From Sphaerochaetaceae bacterium (GTDB lineage: Bacteria; Spirochaetota; Spirochaetia; Sphaerochaetales; Sphaerochaetaceae): a stretch of DNA of 20,856 bases. This document shows positions 1-8,423 of this stretch, piece by piece. The position numbers and the translations under genes were made by a program. A model generated the notes under the pieces. The model searched no databases. It was not told the DNA's origin and saw nothing but the letters and a program-made list of their open reading frames with translations. The stretch is from assembly GCA_023231265.1 (NCBI GenBank), contig JALNVT010000018.1, positions 1 through 20,856 of the forward strand, read 5' to 3'. Positions within the stretch are counted from its first letter, which is position 1. Each line of letters starts with the position of its first letter.

Positions 1-1134
1 GGTCTTGAAGCTGCATTTGTAAGAGATTATGTTGAATCTGATTTCTTGATGAACTTAAATGACTTACTTCCAAAAGCAGAAGCAGCCAATACATATCAGT
101 TCATGCTTGATGTAGGTACTTATGAAGGTGCTACAAAAGCTTATGCTTACCAAGCAACTCCAGGTGCTGTATTCTACAGAAGATCCCTTGCTAAAAAATA
201 CTTAGGAACAGATGATCCTGAAAAAGTACAAGCAATGCTATCAGATATGGATAAATTCAAAGAAGTTGCACAAACAATCAAAGAAAAGAGCAATGGCGAG
301 ACATACATGGTCAGCTCAACAGGTGATTTCATGAATGCTTATTTTGCAAACAGAGAGACTCCTTGGGTTGTTGATGGTTCATTAAACATTGATTCAAAAG
401 TTTATGACATGATTGACACTTGTAAAGAATTCAGAGAAAACGGTTGGGAAGCACAAGCAACTCAATGGGGTGCTGGATGGTTTGCTGGTATGAACGATTC
501 TCTTCGTGATGCAGCTGGTAATCCAAAACAAGTATTCTGTTACTTCCTACCAACATGGGGTCTTCCTTATGTATTGATGCCTAACAGTGAAGCTAAAACA
601 GTTGACGGTGAACAAGTTGGTACATCTACAGCTGGTGACTGGGCTTGTATCAATGGTCCAATGCCTTATTACTGGGGTGGTACATGGATGGGTATCTTAG
701 ATGAAGCTAAAAATGCTGCAACAGCTAAAGATTTCATTGAATTCTGTACATTGAACGAAGACTCACTAAAGAATTGGGCTTTAGGTACTTATTCAAACGA
801 ATATCTAAAGAAAATTGATCCAACCATTGGTGATACTCAAGGTCAGGGCGCTGGAGACTTTGTTTCTTCTCAGAACGTAGTTGAAGAAATTGAACATAAC
901 TTTGATAATGCTGAAACCTCTGCTTTCTTAAACGGACAGAACAGTTACATTGGTTTTGCAAAAGCAGCTCCTGGCATCTCACTTAAATTGATGCAAGGTA
1001 CTGACGATGCTATCCAAAGAGCATTAAATGATCCTCTAGACACATATGCAAGTGGTAAATCAACTATTGAAGAATGTATTGCAACATTCAAAGATGGTGT
1101 TAGAACCGCAGTTCCAGATGTTATTGTAAAATAA
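1..1134 (+). CDS. ABC transporter sugar-binding protein (SBP family 1), 3' part only
   Basis: This is the C-terminal 377 residues of an extracellular solute-binding protein. The frame is open from the first base, so the N-terminus, signal peptide and any lipobox lie outside the window. Sequence features fit the large sugar SBPs: aromatic-rich stretches (for example TPWVVDG, WGAGWF, YYWGGTWMGI) of the kind that stack on sugar rings, and a late segment resembling the 'AxDFIEFCT' helix of this family. It is followed by two permeases, so it should deliver the substrate to that transporter on the outer face of the inner membrane. GH43 and GH1 enzymes downstream suggest xylo- or other beta-linked oligosaccharides as ligand; this is inference from context. 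Family assignment is fairly sure, the ligand is not. The stop is TAA at 1132-1134. Confidence 0.88.
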   Translation, partial: GLEAAFVRDYVESDFLMNLNDLLPKAEAANTYQFMLDVGTYEGATKAYAYQATPGAVFYRRSLAKKYLGTDDPEKVQAMLSDMDKFKEVAQTIKEKSNGETYMVSSTGDFMNAYFANRETPWVVDGSLNIDSKVYDMIDTCKEFRENGWEAQATQWGAGWFAGMNDSLRDAAGNPKQVFCYFLPTWGLPYVLMPNSEAKTVDGEQVGTSTAGDWACINGPMPYYWGGTWMGILDEAKNAATAKDFIEFCTLNEDSLKNWALGTYSNEYLKKIDPTIGDTQGQGAGDFVSSQNVVEEIEHNFDNAETSAFLNGQNSYIGFAKAAPGISLKLMQGTDDAIQRALNDPLDTYASGKSTIEECIATFKDGVRTAVPDVIVK

Positions 1135-1156
1135 TAACAAAGAAACAAATCACCAT

Positions 1157-1185
1157 AATGATGTCGCATTCAGTGCGGCATCATT
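1157..1185 (+). promoter_or_regulatory. Intercistronic hairpin between SBP and permease genes
   Basis: A 12-bp stem (1157-1168 with 1174-1185, one G-U pair) closes a 5-nt loop. It is followed by TTTAAAA rather than a long T-run, so it is a weak terminator at best. Such hairpins after binding-protein genes commonly protect the upstream mRNA and lower permease expression, as in malE-malF. That role is inferred here. The next gene starts 21 nt later behind a G-rich ribosome binding site (GGGGG at 1197-1201). Confidence 0.7.
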
Positions 1186-1206
1186 TAAAATTTACCGGGG
1201 GATAAA

Positions 1207-2151
1207 ATGATTGCAAAAAGAAAAACGAGTATTAATAAAGACCAAACAGGTATTTATTTTGTACTTCCATTCATTATTATATTTTTAATTTTTGGCTTGT
1301 GGCCTTTAATAAACACTTTTAGATTAAGTTTGACAGATACTCAATTGATGAGTAGAACTCAACATTACACAGGATTTAGGAATTTCGTATTAATTTTTAA
1401 TGATCCTTCTTTTTTACTATCACTCAAGAATACAGCTAAAATTTGGATTCTTAACTTCATTCCTCAACTTGGATTGGCTCTACTTTTCTCAGTATGGTTC
1501 ACAAGTAAGAGAATGAATCTTAAAGGTGTTGGTTTCTTTAGAACAATATTCTATTTACCAAACATCTTGATGCCAGCTGCTGTTGCAGCATTATTTGCAT
1601 CCCTATTTGATTATTACGGACCAGCTAACCAAATATTAGTTAGAATGGGCGTTTTAGATCAGGCAATGCAATTCTTTAGAAACGAAGGCTTCACACAAGC
1701 AATAGTAATTTATATTCAGTGGTTCATGTGGTTTGGACAGACAATCATCGTATTGATGGCAGGAATGTCCTCTATCTCAGGCGATTTCTATGAAAGCGCA
1801 ATGATTGATGGTGCAACCAGTGGACAGATGTTTAGAAAAATTACTCTTCCTTGTATCAGACCTGTCATGATCTACACTCTGATTACATCACTAGTTGGTG
1901 GTATGCAGATGTTTGATATCCCATTCATGTTAACAGATGGACGTGGTGCTCCAAACGGTTCAGTTATGACAGCAAATATATTCATGTACTTAAAGTACAG
2001 TTCTAACAAAGGTCATATTGGCTTGGCATCAACCGTTGGTGTTGTTGTATTCGTCATAACATCTGCAATTGCTCTTATAGTTTTCAAACTACTTGAAGAC
2101 CCAGATGAAAGAATTAAGAAACAGATGAAAAAAATGGAGAAGAGAGGCTAA
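1207..2151 (+). CDS. ABC sugar transporter permease, MalF/UgpA type
   Basis: This is one of two membrane subunits of a carbohydrate ABC importer. The 314-aa length is normal for the family. About six hydrophobic segments are visible, the first near residues 18-35. The cytoplasmic coupling motif that contacts the ATPase is present at about residues 195-215 as ESAMIDGATSGQMFRKITLP, matching the EAA-DGA-LP pattern. The start has a GGGGG Shine-Dalgarno 5 nt upstream. The gene ends 2 nt before the next permease, so the pair is co-translated and probably forms a heterodimer. The C-terminus is basic (KKQMKKMEKRG), as expected for a cytoplasmic end. Substrate specificity cannot be read from this subunit. 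Confidence 0.94.
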   Translation: MIAKRKTSINKDQTGIYFVLPFIIIFLIFGLWPLINTFRLSLTDTQLMSRTQHYTGFRNFVLIFNDPSFLLSLKNTAKIWILNFIPQLGLALLFSVWFTSKRMNLKGVGFFRTIFYLPNILMPAAVAALFASLFDYYGPANQILVRMGVLDQAMQFFRNEGFTQAIVIYIQWFMWFGQTIIVLMAGMSSISGDFYESAMIDGATSGQMFRKITLPCIRPVMIYTLITSLVGGMQMFDIPFMLTDGRGAPNGSVMTANIFMYLKYSSNKGHIGLASTVGVVVFVITSAIALIVFKLLEDPDERIKKQMKKMEKRG

Positions 2152-2153
2152 CA

Positions 2154-2996
2154 ATGAGCAGTTATAGAACAGAAACAAATATTTTAAGAACAATATGTTA
2201 CATAGTCATGATAATTACAACAATACTATGTATTGCCCCAATCTGGCTTCTTTTTATCAATGCAACAAGATCTACTCCAGAGATACAATCAGGTGTTTCA
2301 TTGATTCCAAGTAATAATTTTATGGTCAACTACCATATTTTAACAAATCAAGGTTTGAACATCTGGAGAGCTTTTGGAAACTCACTTTACATCTCTATTT
2401 TTTCAACAGCTGTAGGTGTGTATGTATCAATGATGACAGCTTATGGTATCAAGGTATACGACTTTAAGGGAAGAAAATTTTTAAACAATTTCATTTTGGT
2501 TTTGGTTTTGGTCCCAATGCAGATGTCAATTATTGGTTTCTATCAGTATATGGCAAAACTTGGATTGTTGGACTCTTACATTCCATTGATTATTCCTGCT
2601 GCAGCATCAGCTGCTACAGTATTCTTTGCACTGCAATATATGGAAAGTATCATAATAAAAGATTTGATCAATGCAGCTCGTATTGATGGATGCACCGAAT
2701 TTGGTATTTACAATAGAATCATGGTCCCAATTGCAGCACCTGGTATCTTCACTTTATCTATCTTCGGATTTGTTGGTTCATGGAATAACTTCTTTACCCC
2801 ATTCATTTTGATCTCTAAGATGGAGAAATACACTCTTCCTATGTTGGTTCAAACATTAAGAGGAGATACTTACAAAACCGAAATGGGTGCTATTTATTTA
2901 GGACTAGCAATTTCTATTTTACCAGTTGTTATTGTATACCTATTATTTGCTAGATACATTGTATCAGGTATCTCAATGGGTGCTGTTAAAGAATAA
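2154..2996 (+). CDS. ABC sugar transporter permease, MalG/UgpE type
   Basis: This is the second membrane subunit of the same importer, 280 aa, the usual MalG-like size. A first membrane segment lies at about residues 13-35, followed by several more. The coupling motif is at about residues 172-193 (INAARIDGCTEFGIYNRIMVP), where the G of IDG aligns with the family glycine. A purine-rich ribosome binding site (GGAGAAGAGAGG) lies inside the end of the preceding permease. A 124-bp gap separates it from the GH43 gene. That gap holds a 7-bp inverted repeat (GTAGCAG at 3031, CTGCTAC at 3076) with a long loop, but no strong terminator, so the transcript probably continues. Confidence 0.94.
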   Translation: MSSYRTETNILRTICYIVMIITTILCIAPIWLLFINATRSTPEIQSGVSLIPSNNFMVNYHILTNQGLNIWRAFGNSLYISIFSTAVGVYVSMMTAYGIKVYDFKGRKFLNNFILVLVLVPMQMSIIGFYQYMAKLGLLDSYIPLIIPAAASAATVFFALQYMESIIIKDLINAARIDGCTEFGIYNRIMVPIAAPGIFTLSIFGFVGSWNNFFTPFILISKMEKYTLPMLVQTLRGDTYKTEMGAIYLGLAISILPVVIVYLLFARYIVSGISMGAVKE

Positions 2997-3120
2997 ATTT
3001 AAAAAATTAAGCAACGGTGTAGAAAAGATTGTAGCAGTGTAAAGGCCTTAAATACTTATGCTTTTTAAACATATGCTGCTACATGTTTCTCCCAATTATA
3101 AAACGACAAGGAAAAATATA

Positions 3121-4695
3121 ATGAAAGAAATTAAAAATCCAGTACTTACAGGATTCCACCCCGATCCATGCATGATGTGTGTAGGTGATGACTTCTACAT
3201 TGCAAACTCTACATTTGAATACTATCCAAGTGTGCAGATTTCACACAGCAAAGATCTTGCTAACTGGGATACCGTTGGAGCTGTCTTGAATGAAAAGCAG
3301 TTGAACATGATTGGCGACACATGCAGTGGCGGAGTATGGGCTCCTTGCCTCTCTTACTGTGATGGATTGTACTATATAGTCTATACAGATGTTAAGACTT
3401 GGAGAGATGAGCCTTTTAAAGATACTCATAACTACATCGCAACATCTAAAAATATTGAAGGCCCTTATTCAGATGGTGTATACATAACATCATCAGGTTT
3501 TGATGCTTCCCTTTTCCACGATGATGATGGCAAAAAATACTTCGTAAGTATGGAGTGGAATTGGAAGAAGCCTGTTGGAGGAGAACAATTTTCAGGTATT
3601 CTTGTAACTGAGTTGGATTCAAAGACACTGAAACCTGTTGAAAAAAGCCACAATGTATTTAAAGGCTCCAAGAGAAAATTAACAGAAGGTCCACATATCT
3701 TCAAACGCAATGGATATTATTATTTAATCACAGCAGAAGGTGGTACCAGTTATGAGCATGCTGTAACAATTGCAAGATCTAAAAGTGTTTATGGACCATA
3801 TGAAATCCATCCCAACACTCACCTTGCAACAAGTTACGGAAATACAGAGGCTCCTGTTAAAAAAACAGGACATGGGTCTATCTGTGAAGGACCTGACGGA
3901 AGATGGTTTCTTGCAACTTTGTGTGGTCGTCCTGTTGATGGCACTATGGTATGTCCACTTGGAAGAGAGACAGCTATTAATGAAATAATATGGAAAGAAG
4001 ACTGGCCTTATCTAAAAAATGGTACATCTACAATGAGTGAAACATTCTTTGGTTATGGTGAGAAAATTGAAGAAGAAAAAGTAATAACTTATGATTTCTC
4101 AAAAGAAGATTATTTGAAAGACTTCATGTCACTGAGAAAAAAATGTGATTACAGAATTGAAGGAGATTCAATTGTAATTAAAGGTGGAGAGAGTCCTGTA
4201 TCAAGTTTCAACCAAAGTTTCTTTGGAAGACGACAGGAACATTTCAACTTCAGAGCTACCGTTGATATGGAATTCAACTCAACAAATTTCCAAGAAATAT
4301 CAGGACTCAGTTACAGATATGATGAATATGGCTATTATTATTTATTTGTTGCAAATGAAGAATACAACAAAAGTCAAAACTTATATATAATGAGCCGACA
4401 GCATGGTAATTATTCACTTCCTCTAGGAGAGAATGGAATAAAGCTTGAAGGTTACAATGGAAAGATTTCTTTAAGAGTTGAATCTCACGGAGCAGAAGCT
4501 AAGTTCAGTTATAAATTAGATGGAAGCAAAGAATTCACAGAAATACCATATGTACTTGATGTTCATTATCTAAGTGATGAACGAGCTGTCCCTATGGGAT
4601 TTACTGGTGCCTTTGTCGGTATGCAATGTTGTGACATGCAATATGGCAAACAAGAGGCTAAATTTAAGAATTTTATCTACGAAATATTAGATTAG
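3121..4695 (+). CDS. Glycoside hydrolase family 43 (beta-xylosidase / arabinofuranosidase type)
   Basis: This 524-aa enzyme probably trims xylo-oligosaccharides or arabinose side chains. The start at 3121 is chosen because AAGGAAAA lies 5 nt upstream and the protein then begins MKEIKNPVLTGFHPDP, the classic GH43 N-terminus. An ATG at 3058 in the same frame lacks a ribosome binding site and would add an atypical leader. The three expected carboxylates are visible: Asp15 (HPDP, general base), Asp128 (FDASLF, pKa modulator) and Glu189 (TEGPH, general acid). Residues 1 to about 310 form the five-bladed propeller; residues about 330-524 look like the GH43_C2 beta-sandwich. No signal peptide is visible, so it should act in the cytoplasm on imported oligosaccharides. 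The exact sugar specificity is not resolved by sequence reading. Confidence 0.93.
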   Translation: MKEIKNPVLTGFHPDPCMMCVGDDFYIANSTFEYYPSVQISHSKDLANWDTVGAVLNEKQLNMIGDTCSGGVWAPCLSYCDGLYYIVYTDVKTWRDEPFKDTHNYIATSKNIEGPYSDGVYITSSGFDASLFHDDDGKKYFVSMEWNWKKPVGGEQFSGILVTELDSKTLKPVEKSHNVFKGSKRKLTEGPHIFKRNGYYYLITAEGGTSYEHAVTIARSKSVYGPYEIHPNTHLATSYGNTEAPVKKTGHGSICEGPDGRWFLATLCGRPVDGTMVCPLGRETAINEIIWKEDWPYLKNGTSTMSETFFGYGEKIEEEKVITYDFSKEDYLKDFMSLRKKCDYRIEGDSIVIKGGESPVSSFNQSFFGRRQEHFNFRATVDMEFNSTNFQEISGLSYRYDEYGYYYLFVANEEYNKSQNLYIMSRQHGNYSLPLGENGIKLEGYNGKISLRVESHGAEAKFSYKLDGSKEFTEIPYVLDVHYLSDERAVPMGFTGAFVGMQCCDMQYGKQEAKFKNFIYEILD

Positions 4696-4707
4696 AAAAG
4701 GAGCGCT

Positions 4708-5742
4708 ATGATGGCTACTATTTATGATGTTGCACAAAAGTCTGGTTACTCAGTAGCAACAGTATCAAAAGTATTTAATCACTATGCAGGAGTTAATGCC
4801 CTAACAAAAGAGAAGGTCTTGATCTCTGCAAAAGAAATTGGATATGTACCGAATCTTAGCGCTCAAACTTTAGTTACAAACAAATCATGGCTTATTGGAG
4901 TAATTTTTAAAGAGGATCTTGAACAAGGATTGGTCCATCCTCATTTCGGCGGAATTTTGGAATCATTCAAAAACCGTATGGAAAAGGAAGGATATGATAT
5001 TATCTTTTTAAACCAAAACTTCTCAAATATGGAATTAAAATATCTAGAGCACTGTCGATACAGAAATGTAGATGGAGTTCTGTTGGCATCAAGTATTCTT
5101 CCTGAAAAAGAAGCCACAGCCATTGAAAAAGCAGGGTTCAAATGTATTTCAGTAGAGAATGATTATAAAAATATTCCGACAGTACTCAGCGATAACAATG
5201 GTGGTACAAAGCAACTTCTCAACTATCTTTATACCTTGGGACATAGAAAAATAGCTATAATTATTCCTCCATTGAAGAGCTTAGCTGGTCGAGAAAGATT
5301 CCAAGCATACAAAGAATTCTTAATCAAACATGGATTGCCTTATGAAGAAAAATTCATTGTTGAATGTGAAGAATACACAGTTGAAGATTCAAACAAAGCT
5401 GTATTGCAGCTCTTGAACCAATGCTTAGATGACTTTCCCACTGCAATTTTTGCAGGCTACGATAAAATTGCATTTGCAGCTCAAAAAATGCTCTTAGAAA
5501 GGGGTTACTCAATTCCAAATGATATCAGTGTGGTTGGTTTTGATGATTTAGAAATTGCTGCATCCATAACTCCAACTCTCACAACAATTCGTCAGGATCG
5601 AAAAGAGATAGGAAAGAAAGCAGCTGAGCTTTTGATAAAAAGACTGAATAATCAGGAAGAAGATATCAAATTCAACGATGTTTATCGTGTTCCAACAGAG
5701 TTAAAACCAAGAAACTCTACTTGCAGAGCTAGAAAAAATTAA
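4708..5742 (+). CDS. LacI/GalR-family transcriptional regulator
   Basis: This is a 344-aa DNA-binding regulator. The N-terminal helix-turn-helix is at residues 3-24 (TIYDVAQKSGYSVATVSKVF), followed by the hinge region near LSAQTLVTNKS and a periplasmic-binding-protein-like effector domain containing GVIF, VDGVLLASS, GHRKIAIIIPP and DISVVGFDDLEIA. AAAAGGAG precedes two adjacent ATGs (4708 and 4711); either can be the start. It sits 12 nt after GH43 and 13 nt before GH1, so it is part of the operon it probably controls. The effector is likely a sugar released by the two hydrolases. The 16-bp palindrome at 8227-8242 is the best visible operator candidate. Family call is certain, regulon is inferred. 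Confidence 0.95.
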   Translation: MMATIYDVAQKSGYSVATVSKVFNHYAGVNALTKEKVLISAKEIGYVPNLSAQTLVTNKSWLIGVIFKEDLEQGLVHPHFGGILESFKNRMEKEGYDIIFLNQNFSNMELKYLEHCRYRNVDGVLLASSILPEKEATAIEKAGFKCISVENDYKNIPTVLSDNNGGTKQLLNYLYTLGHRKIAIIIPPLKSLAGRERFQAYKEFLIKHGLPYEEKFIVECEEYTVEDSNKAVLQLLNQCLDDFPTAIFAGYDKIAFAAQKMLLERGYSIPNDISVVGFDDLEIAASITPTLTTIRQDRKEIGKKAAELLIKRLNNQEEDIKFNDVYRVPTELKPRNSTCRARKN

Positions 5743-5755
5743 TAAGGAATTAATT

Positions 5756-7114
5756 ATGAAATTTAGAAAAGATTTTGTCTGGGGTGTTGCTACAGCATCA
5801 TACCAAATTGAAGGTGCATACAACGAAGACGGTCGTGGACCAGATATCTGGGGAGATTGGTGCAGAACCAAATCAAATATCTTTGAAGGTCATGATGGTA
5901 TGGTTACTTGTGATCATTACCACCGATACAAAGAAGATGTTAAGATGATAAGTGATTTAGGAATCAAAGCCTACAGGTTCTCTATCGCTTGGGCAAGAAT
6001 TTTTCCAGAAGGAACAGGAAAGATCAATCCAAAAGGTGTTGAATTCTACCACAATTTGATTGATGAATTGATTAAAAACAATATAACACCATATGTCACT
6101 CTATTTCACTGGGACTTACCTGTTGCATTGGCAGATAGAGGTGGTTGGCTCAATGATGAGAGTCCTAAATGGTTTGGAGAATATGCTGCCTTCTTCATCA
6201 AAGAATATGGAGATAAAGTCAAACATATTTTTACAATCAATGAGCCTCAATGTATTATTGGACTTGGACTTCAACAGGGCATTCATGCTCCTGGTTTGAA
6301 ACTCAATCCAAGAGAAGTTTTAAAAGCTGCTCATAACTTATTGAAAGCTCATGGAGAGGCTGTTAAAGCAATAAGAACAGCATATCCAGATGTAAAAGTT
6401 GGTATAGCACCTACCTGTGGAGTGGCATTACCCATTTCAGATAAAGAAGAAGATATCGAGGTTGCTAGAAGACGATTTTTTGAGATCTTGCCTCTAGATC
6501 AAGCATATGCATGGTCTGTTACATTATTTTTAGATCCTATAATTCTAGGTGACTATCCTAAAAAATATTATGAACTGTACAAAGATTATCTTCCTAAAAT
6601 CACAAAAGAGGATTTGAAGTTGATAAGTCAACCTTTAGATTTTCTAGGTCAAAATATTTACAATGGTTATGAAGTCACTCAGGATGCTGAAAAGAATTAT
6701 GTATATCCAAAACGAAAAATTGGATTTGACCATACAGATACAAGCTGGCCAATAACACCAAAAGCTCTTTATTGGGGACCTAAATTTCTCTGTGAAAGAT
6801 ACAAACTACCATTCTACATAACAGAAAACGGTCTAGCATGCCATGATGTAGTATCTGTTGATGGAAAAGTTCATGATCCGAACAGAATTGACTTCTTGAC
6901 AAGATATCTTCGTGAATACAGCAAAGCATCTCAAGAGGGAATCGATATAAGAGGCTACTTCCAGTGGTCATTGATGGATAATTTTGAATGGGCAGAAGGC
7001 TATTCCAAAAGATTTGGTATTGTTTATGTTGATTATTCAAATCAAAAGCGCATTATTAAAGACAGTGCTCTTTGGTATAAAGAAACAATAGAAGCAAATG
7101 GCGAGAATCTATAA
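5756..7114 (+). CDS. Glycoside hydrolase family 1 beta-glucosidase / beta-glycosidase
   Basis: This 452-aa retaining beta-glycosidase has the normal GH1 length. The N-terminus FVWGVATASYQIEGA is the family signature. The acid/base glutamate is Glu163 in TINEPQ and the nucleophile is Glu357 in YITENG. WSLMDNFEWAEGYSKRFG near the C-terminus is the usual aglycone and glycone binding segment. No signal peptide is seen, so it acts on imported di- and oligosaccharides. TAAGGA lies 8 nt before the ATG. It is the last gene of the operon and is followed by a 14-bp-stem terminator. GH1 enzymes cleave a range of beta-glucosides, beta-galactosides and beta-xylosides; WAEGY and the absence of a phosphate-binding SxKxY element argue against a 6-phospho-beta-glucosidase. 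Confidence 0.95.
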   Translation: MKFRKDFVWGVATASYQIEGAYNEDGRGPDIWGDWCRTKSNIFEGHDGMVTCDHYHRYKEDVKMISDLGIKAYRFSIAWARIFPEGTGKINPKGVEFYHNLIDELIKNNITPYVTLFHWDLPVALADRGGWLNDESPKWFGEYAAFFIKEYGDKVKHIFTINEPQCIIGLGLQQGIHAPGLKLNPREVLKAAHNLLKAHGEAVKAIRTAYPDVKVGIAPTCGVALPISDKEEDIEVARRRFFEILPLDQAYAWSVTLFLDPIILGDYPKKYYELYKDYLPKITKEDLKLISQPLDFLGQNIYNGYEVTQDAEKNYVYPKRKIGFDHTDTSWPITPKALYWGPKFLCERYKLPFYITENGLACHDVVSVDGKVHDPNRIDFLTRYLREYSKASQEGIDIRGYFQWSLMDNFEWAEGYSKRFGIVYVDYSNQKRIIKDSALWYKETIEANGENL

Positions 7115-7126
7115 TTAAAAAATAAC

Positions 7127-7169
7127 AGATAAAAAGCATTGATTGATTTAATCAAAATGCTTTTTATCT
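7127..7169. terminator. Bidirectional intrinsic terminator between GH1 and DUF4432 genes
   Basis: There is a perfect 14-bp stem, AGATAAAAAGCATT at 7127-7140 with its complement at 7156-7169. The internal A-run and T-run supply a poly-U side in either direction. It lies between convergent genes that stop at 7114 and 7188 and should terminate both. Confidence 0.85.
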
Positions 7170-7187
7170 TTATTGTATCTTTATTTA

Positions 7188-8207
7188 TTATTCACTCTCT
7201 TTGAAGTTTTCAATCAAGCAGATATCAATATCAAAGCATCGTTTTTCAAAAGGTTGAAGTATTTCAAGAATATTCTTCTCTTCCATGACCTTACGGCCTT
7301 CAAATGTAGAGTTACAAGGTTCAACAGCCCATACATAATCTCCACTGATATTTGATTTCCATTCCATGAAATTCTTAAGTTGATTCTTATTCCATTTCAA
7401 TCTATAAGCTAAATCTTTCTCAGGATTTACTATAGTTGCTTGAACTTTTCCATTTTGGTCAGCTCGAACTTCATGCATGTAAACCATCTCTTCTATGCCA
7501 TCCTCAGAGCTAGGCTTTTCCATCACATTCCATTTATCTTTATTTTTTTCAGCATACTCAGTCTGAGATCTAATTGCTTCACTGTCCAAAAGCATATAAC
7601 AGTTTTCATTTAAAAAAGGATAACCAGTGTTACAATGATAAAGTAAGCAGAAAGGTTCACTTTTAAAGTTTTCGTTTAAAACTTCATCATGAATATGGAT
7701 AGAAGATGTTCCAACAACTGAAGTTATGGTCCTTCTGAATTGAAGATTTCTTCCAAATAACATCGAATCTCTCATCTCACCACTGATTTTTATTACTGTA
7801 TCACCATTTTCTTCTACAGTATCTACACAGAGATGTTCACATGGAGTAGTTCTGAGTCTTCCATGCATAGCATAGTCTGTACCATTAGAATTGCATGGAC
7901 CTCCTGTGTTCTGGAGTCCACATGTAAAAAAGCCACCAGCCATTATACTATGTTGAGCTTCTGCACCATTTGTATCATATTGATTTCTTCCTTGAAGTCC
8001 TGGCTTGGTTAAAAAACTTACATTCTCACCTTTGAAAGATATCTCTGCAATATCCAAACACTTATCTGCCATAACAATGAAGTTAAGAGAACCATTCTTA
8101 ACTACAACAGCCTTCATACCATCAGCTCTACCTTCTTCAAATCTTACCACACGTGCGCTATATAGCTGCTGTACGCTTCCTACATACTTTCTCTCATCAT
8201 TATTCAT
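7188..8207 (-). CDS. DUF4432 / aldose 1-epimerase-like protein
   Basis: This 339-aa protein resembles the DUF4432 branch of the galactose mutarotase superfamily. Visible features are FEEGRADGMKAVVVKNGSL, then VMADKCLDIAEISFKG, a central AGGFFTCGLQNTGGPCN, a histidine in YAMHGRLR, and a C-terminal WAVEPCNS. In mutarotases a His and a Glu act in catalysis; the conserved HGR and VEPC segments could fill these roles, but the reaction of DUF4432 proteins is not established. GAGGAG is 6 nt upstream of the ATG. It is convergent to the sugar operon, with its own promoter and a palindrome near the expected transcription start. This suggests control by the neighbouring LacI-family protein. A role in anomer or epimer interconversion of the imported sugar is plausible inference. 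Confidence 0.82.
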   Translation of the reverse strand: MNNDERKYVGSVQQLYSARVVRFEEGRADGMKAVVVKNGSLNFIVMADKCLDIAEISFKGENVSFLTKPGLQGRNQYDTNGAEAQHSIMAGGFFTCGLQNTGGPCNSNGTDYAMHGRLRTTPCEHLCVDTVEENGDTVIKISGEMRDSMLFGRNLQFRRTITSVVGTSSIHIHDEVLNENFKSEPFCLLYHCNTGYPFLNENCYMLLDSEAIRSQTEYAEKNKDKWNVMEKPSSEDGIEEMVYMHEVRADQNGKVQATIVNPEKDLAYRLKWNKNQLKNFMEWKSNISGDYVWAVEPCNSTFEGRKVMEEKNILEILQPFEKRCFDIDICLIENFKESE

Positions 8208-8226
8208 AAAGAACTCCTCGTTTTGA

Positions 8227-8242
8227 ATTTAATCGATTAAAT
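8227..8242. promoter_or_regulatory. Putative LacI-family operator, 16-bp perfect palindrome
   Basis: ATTTAATCGATTAAAT is fully self-complementary with a central CG, the layout typical of LacI-family operators. It lies just downstream of the predicted -10 box (8252-8257) of the DUF4432 gene, so a bound repressor would cover the early transcribed region. The link to the LacI gene at 4708 is inferred from proximity. Confidence 0.6.
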
Positions 8243-8251
8243 GATAAAGAT

Positions 8252-8280
8252 ATTATGCATCCACTTCTTTTATTTTGCAA
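8252..8280 (-). promoter_or_regulatory. Predicted sigma70-type promoter of DUF4432 gene
   Basis: Read on the minus strand there is a -35 TTGCAA (8275-8280), a 17-bp spacer and a -10 CATAAT (8252-8257). The start codon lies 45 nt downstream at 8207 behind GAGGAG. The remaining bases up to the terminator at 8342 are AT-rich with an A10 run and nothing else notable. Confidence 0.6.
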
Positions 8281-8341
8281 GAAATAAAATCGTTTTAAGC
8301 AAAAAAAAAATTCCTTAGGAAATAATTAGTTAGAAGACAAC

Positions 8342-8379
8342 AAAAAAAACTCGATCCGTCAAACAATTTGGAATCGAGT
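8342..8379 (-). terminator. Intrinsic terminator of the small secreted-protein gene (cassette A)
   Basis: On the minus strand ACTCGAT plus TCC pairs with GGATCGAGT around a 12-nt loop, with one bulged base. It is followed directly by eight T residues (the A-run at 8342-8349 on +). It ends transcription from the 8666 start. A short TA repeat at about 8383-8397 lies between it and the stop codon. Confidence 0.85.
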
Positions 8380-8423
8380 CAATTATATATATATATAGGT
8401 TTTATGAGAAAGTTTAGTTTTTA

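Noticed and set aside
734..1169. Antisense open frames opposite the SBP gene, and similar ones opposite GH43, GH1, pyrH and the phosphohexomutase
   Set aside because: They have no ribosome binding sites or recognisable domains and are mirror frames of well-supported genes.
3031..3082. GTAGCAG/CTGCTAC inverted repeat as a terminator between permease and GH43
   Set aside because: The 7-bp stem has a 38-nt loop and no T-run; it is too weak to call.
3058..3120. Upstream in-frame ATG for the GH43 gene
   Set aside because: It has no Shine-Dalgarno and would add a leader not found in GH43 enzymes, while ATG 3121 has AAGGAAAA at good spacing and gives the family N-terminus.
5756..7114. GH1 as a PTS 6-phospho-beta-glucosidase
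   Set aside because: The neighbours form an ABC transporter rather than a PTS, and no phosphate-binding motif typical of 6-phospho enzymes is visible.
8383..8397. Short TA dinucleotide repeat as a phase-variation tract
   Set aside because: It lies between stop codon and terminator of the small gene, outside promoter and coding sequence, so slippage would have no evident effect.
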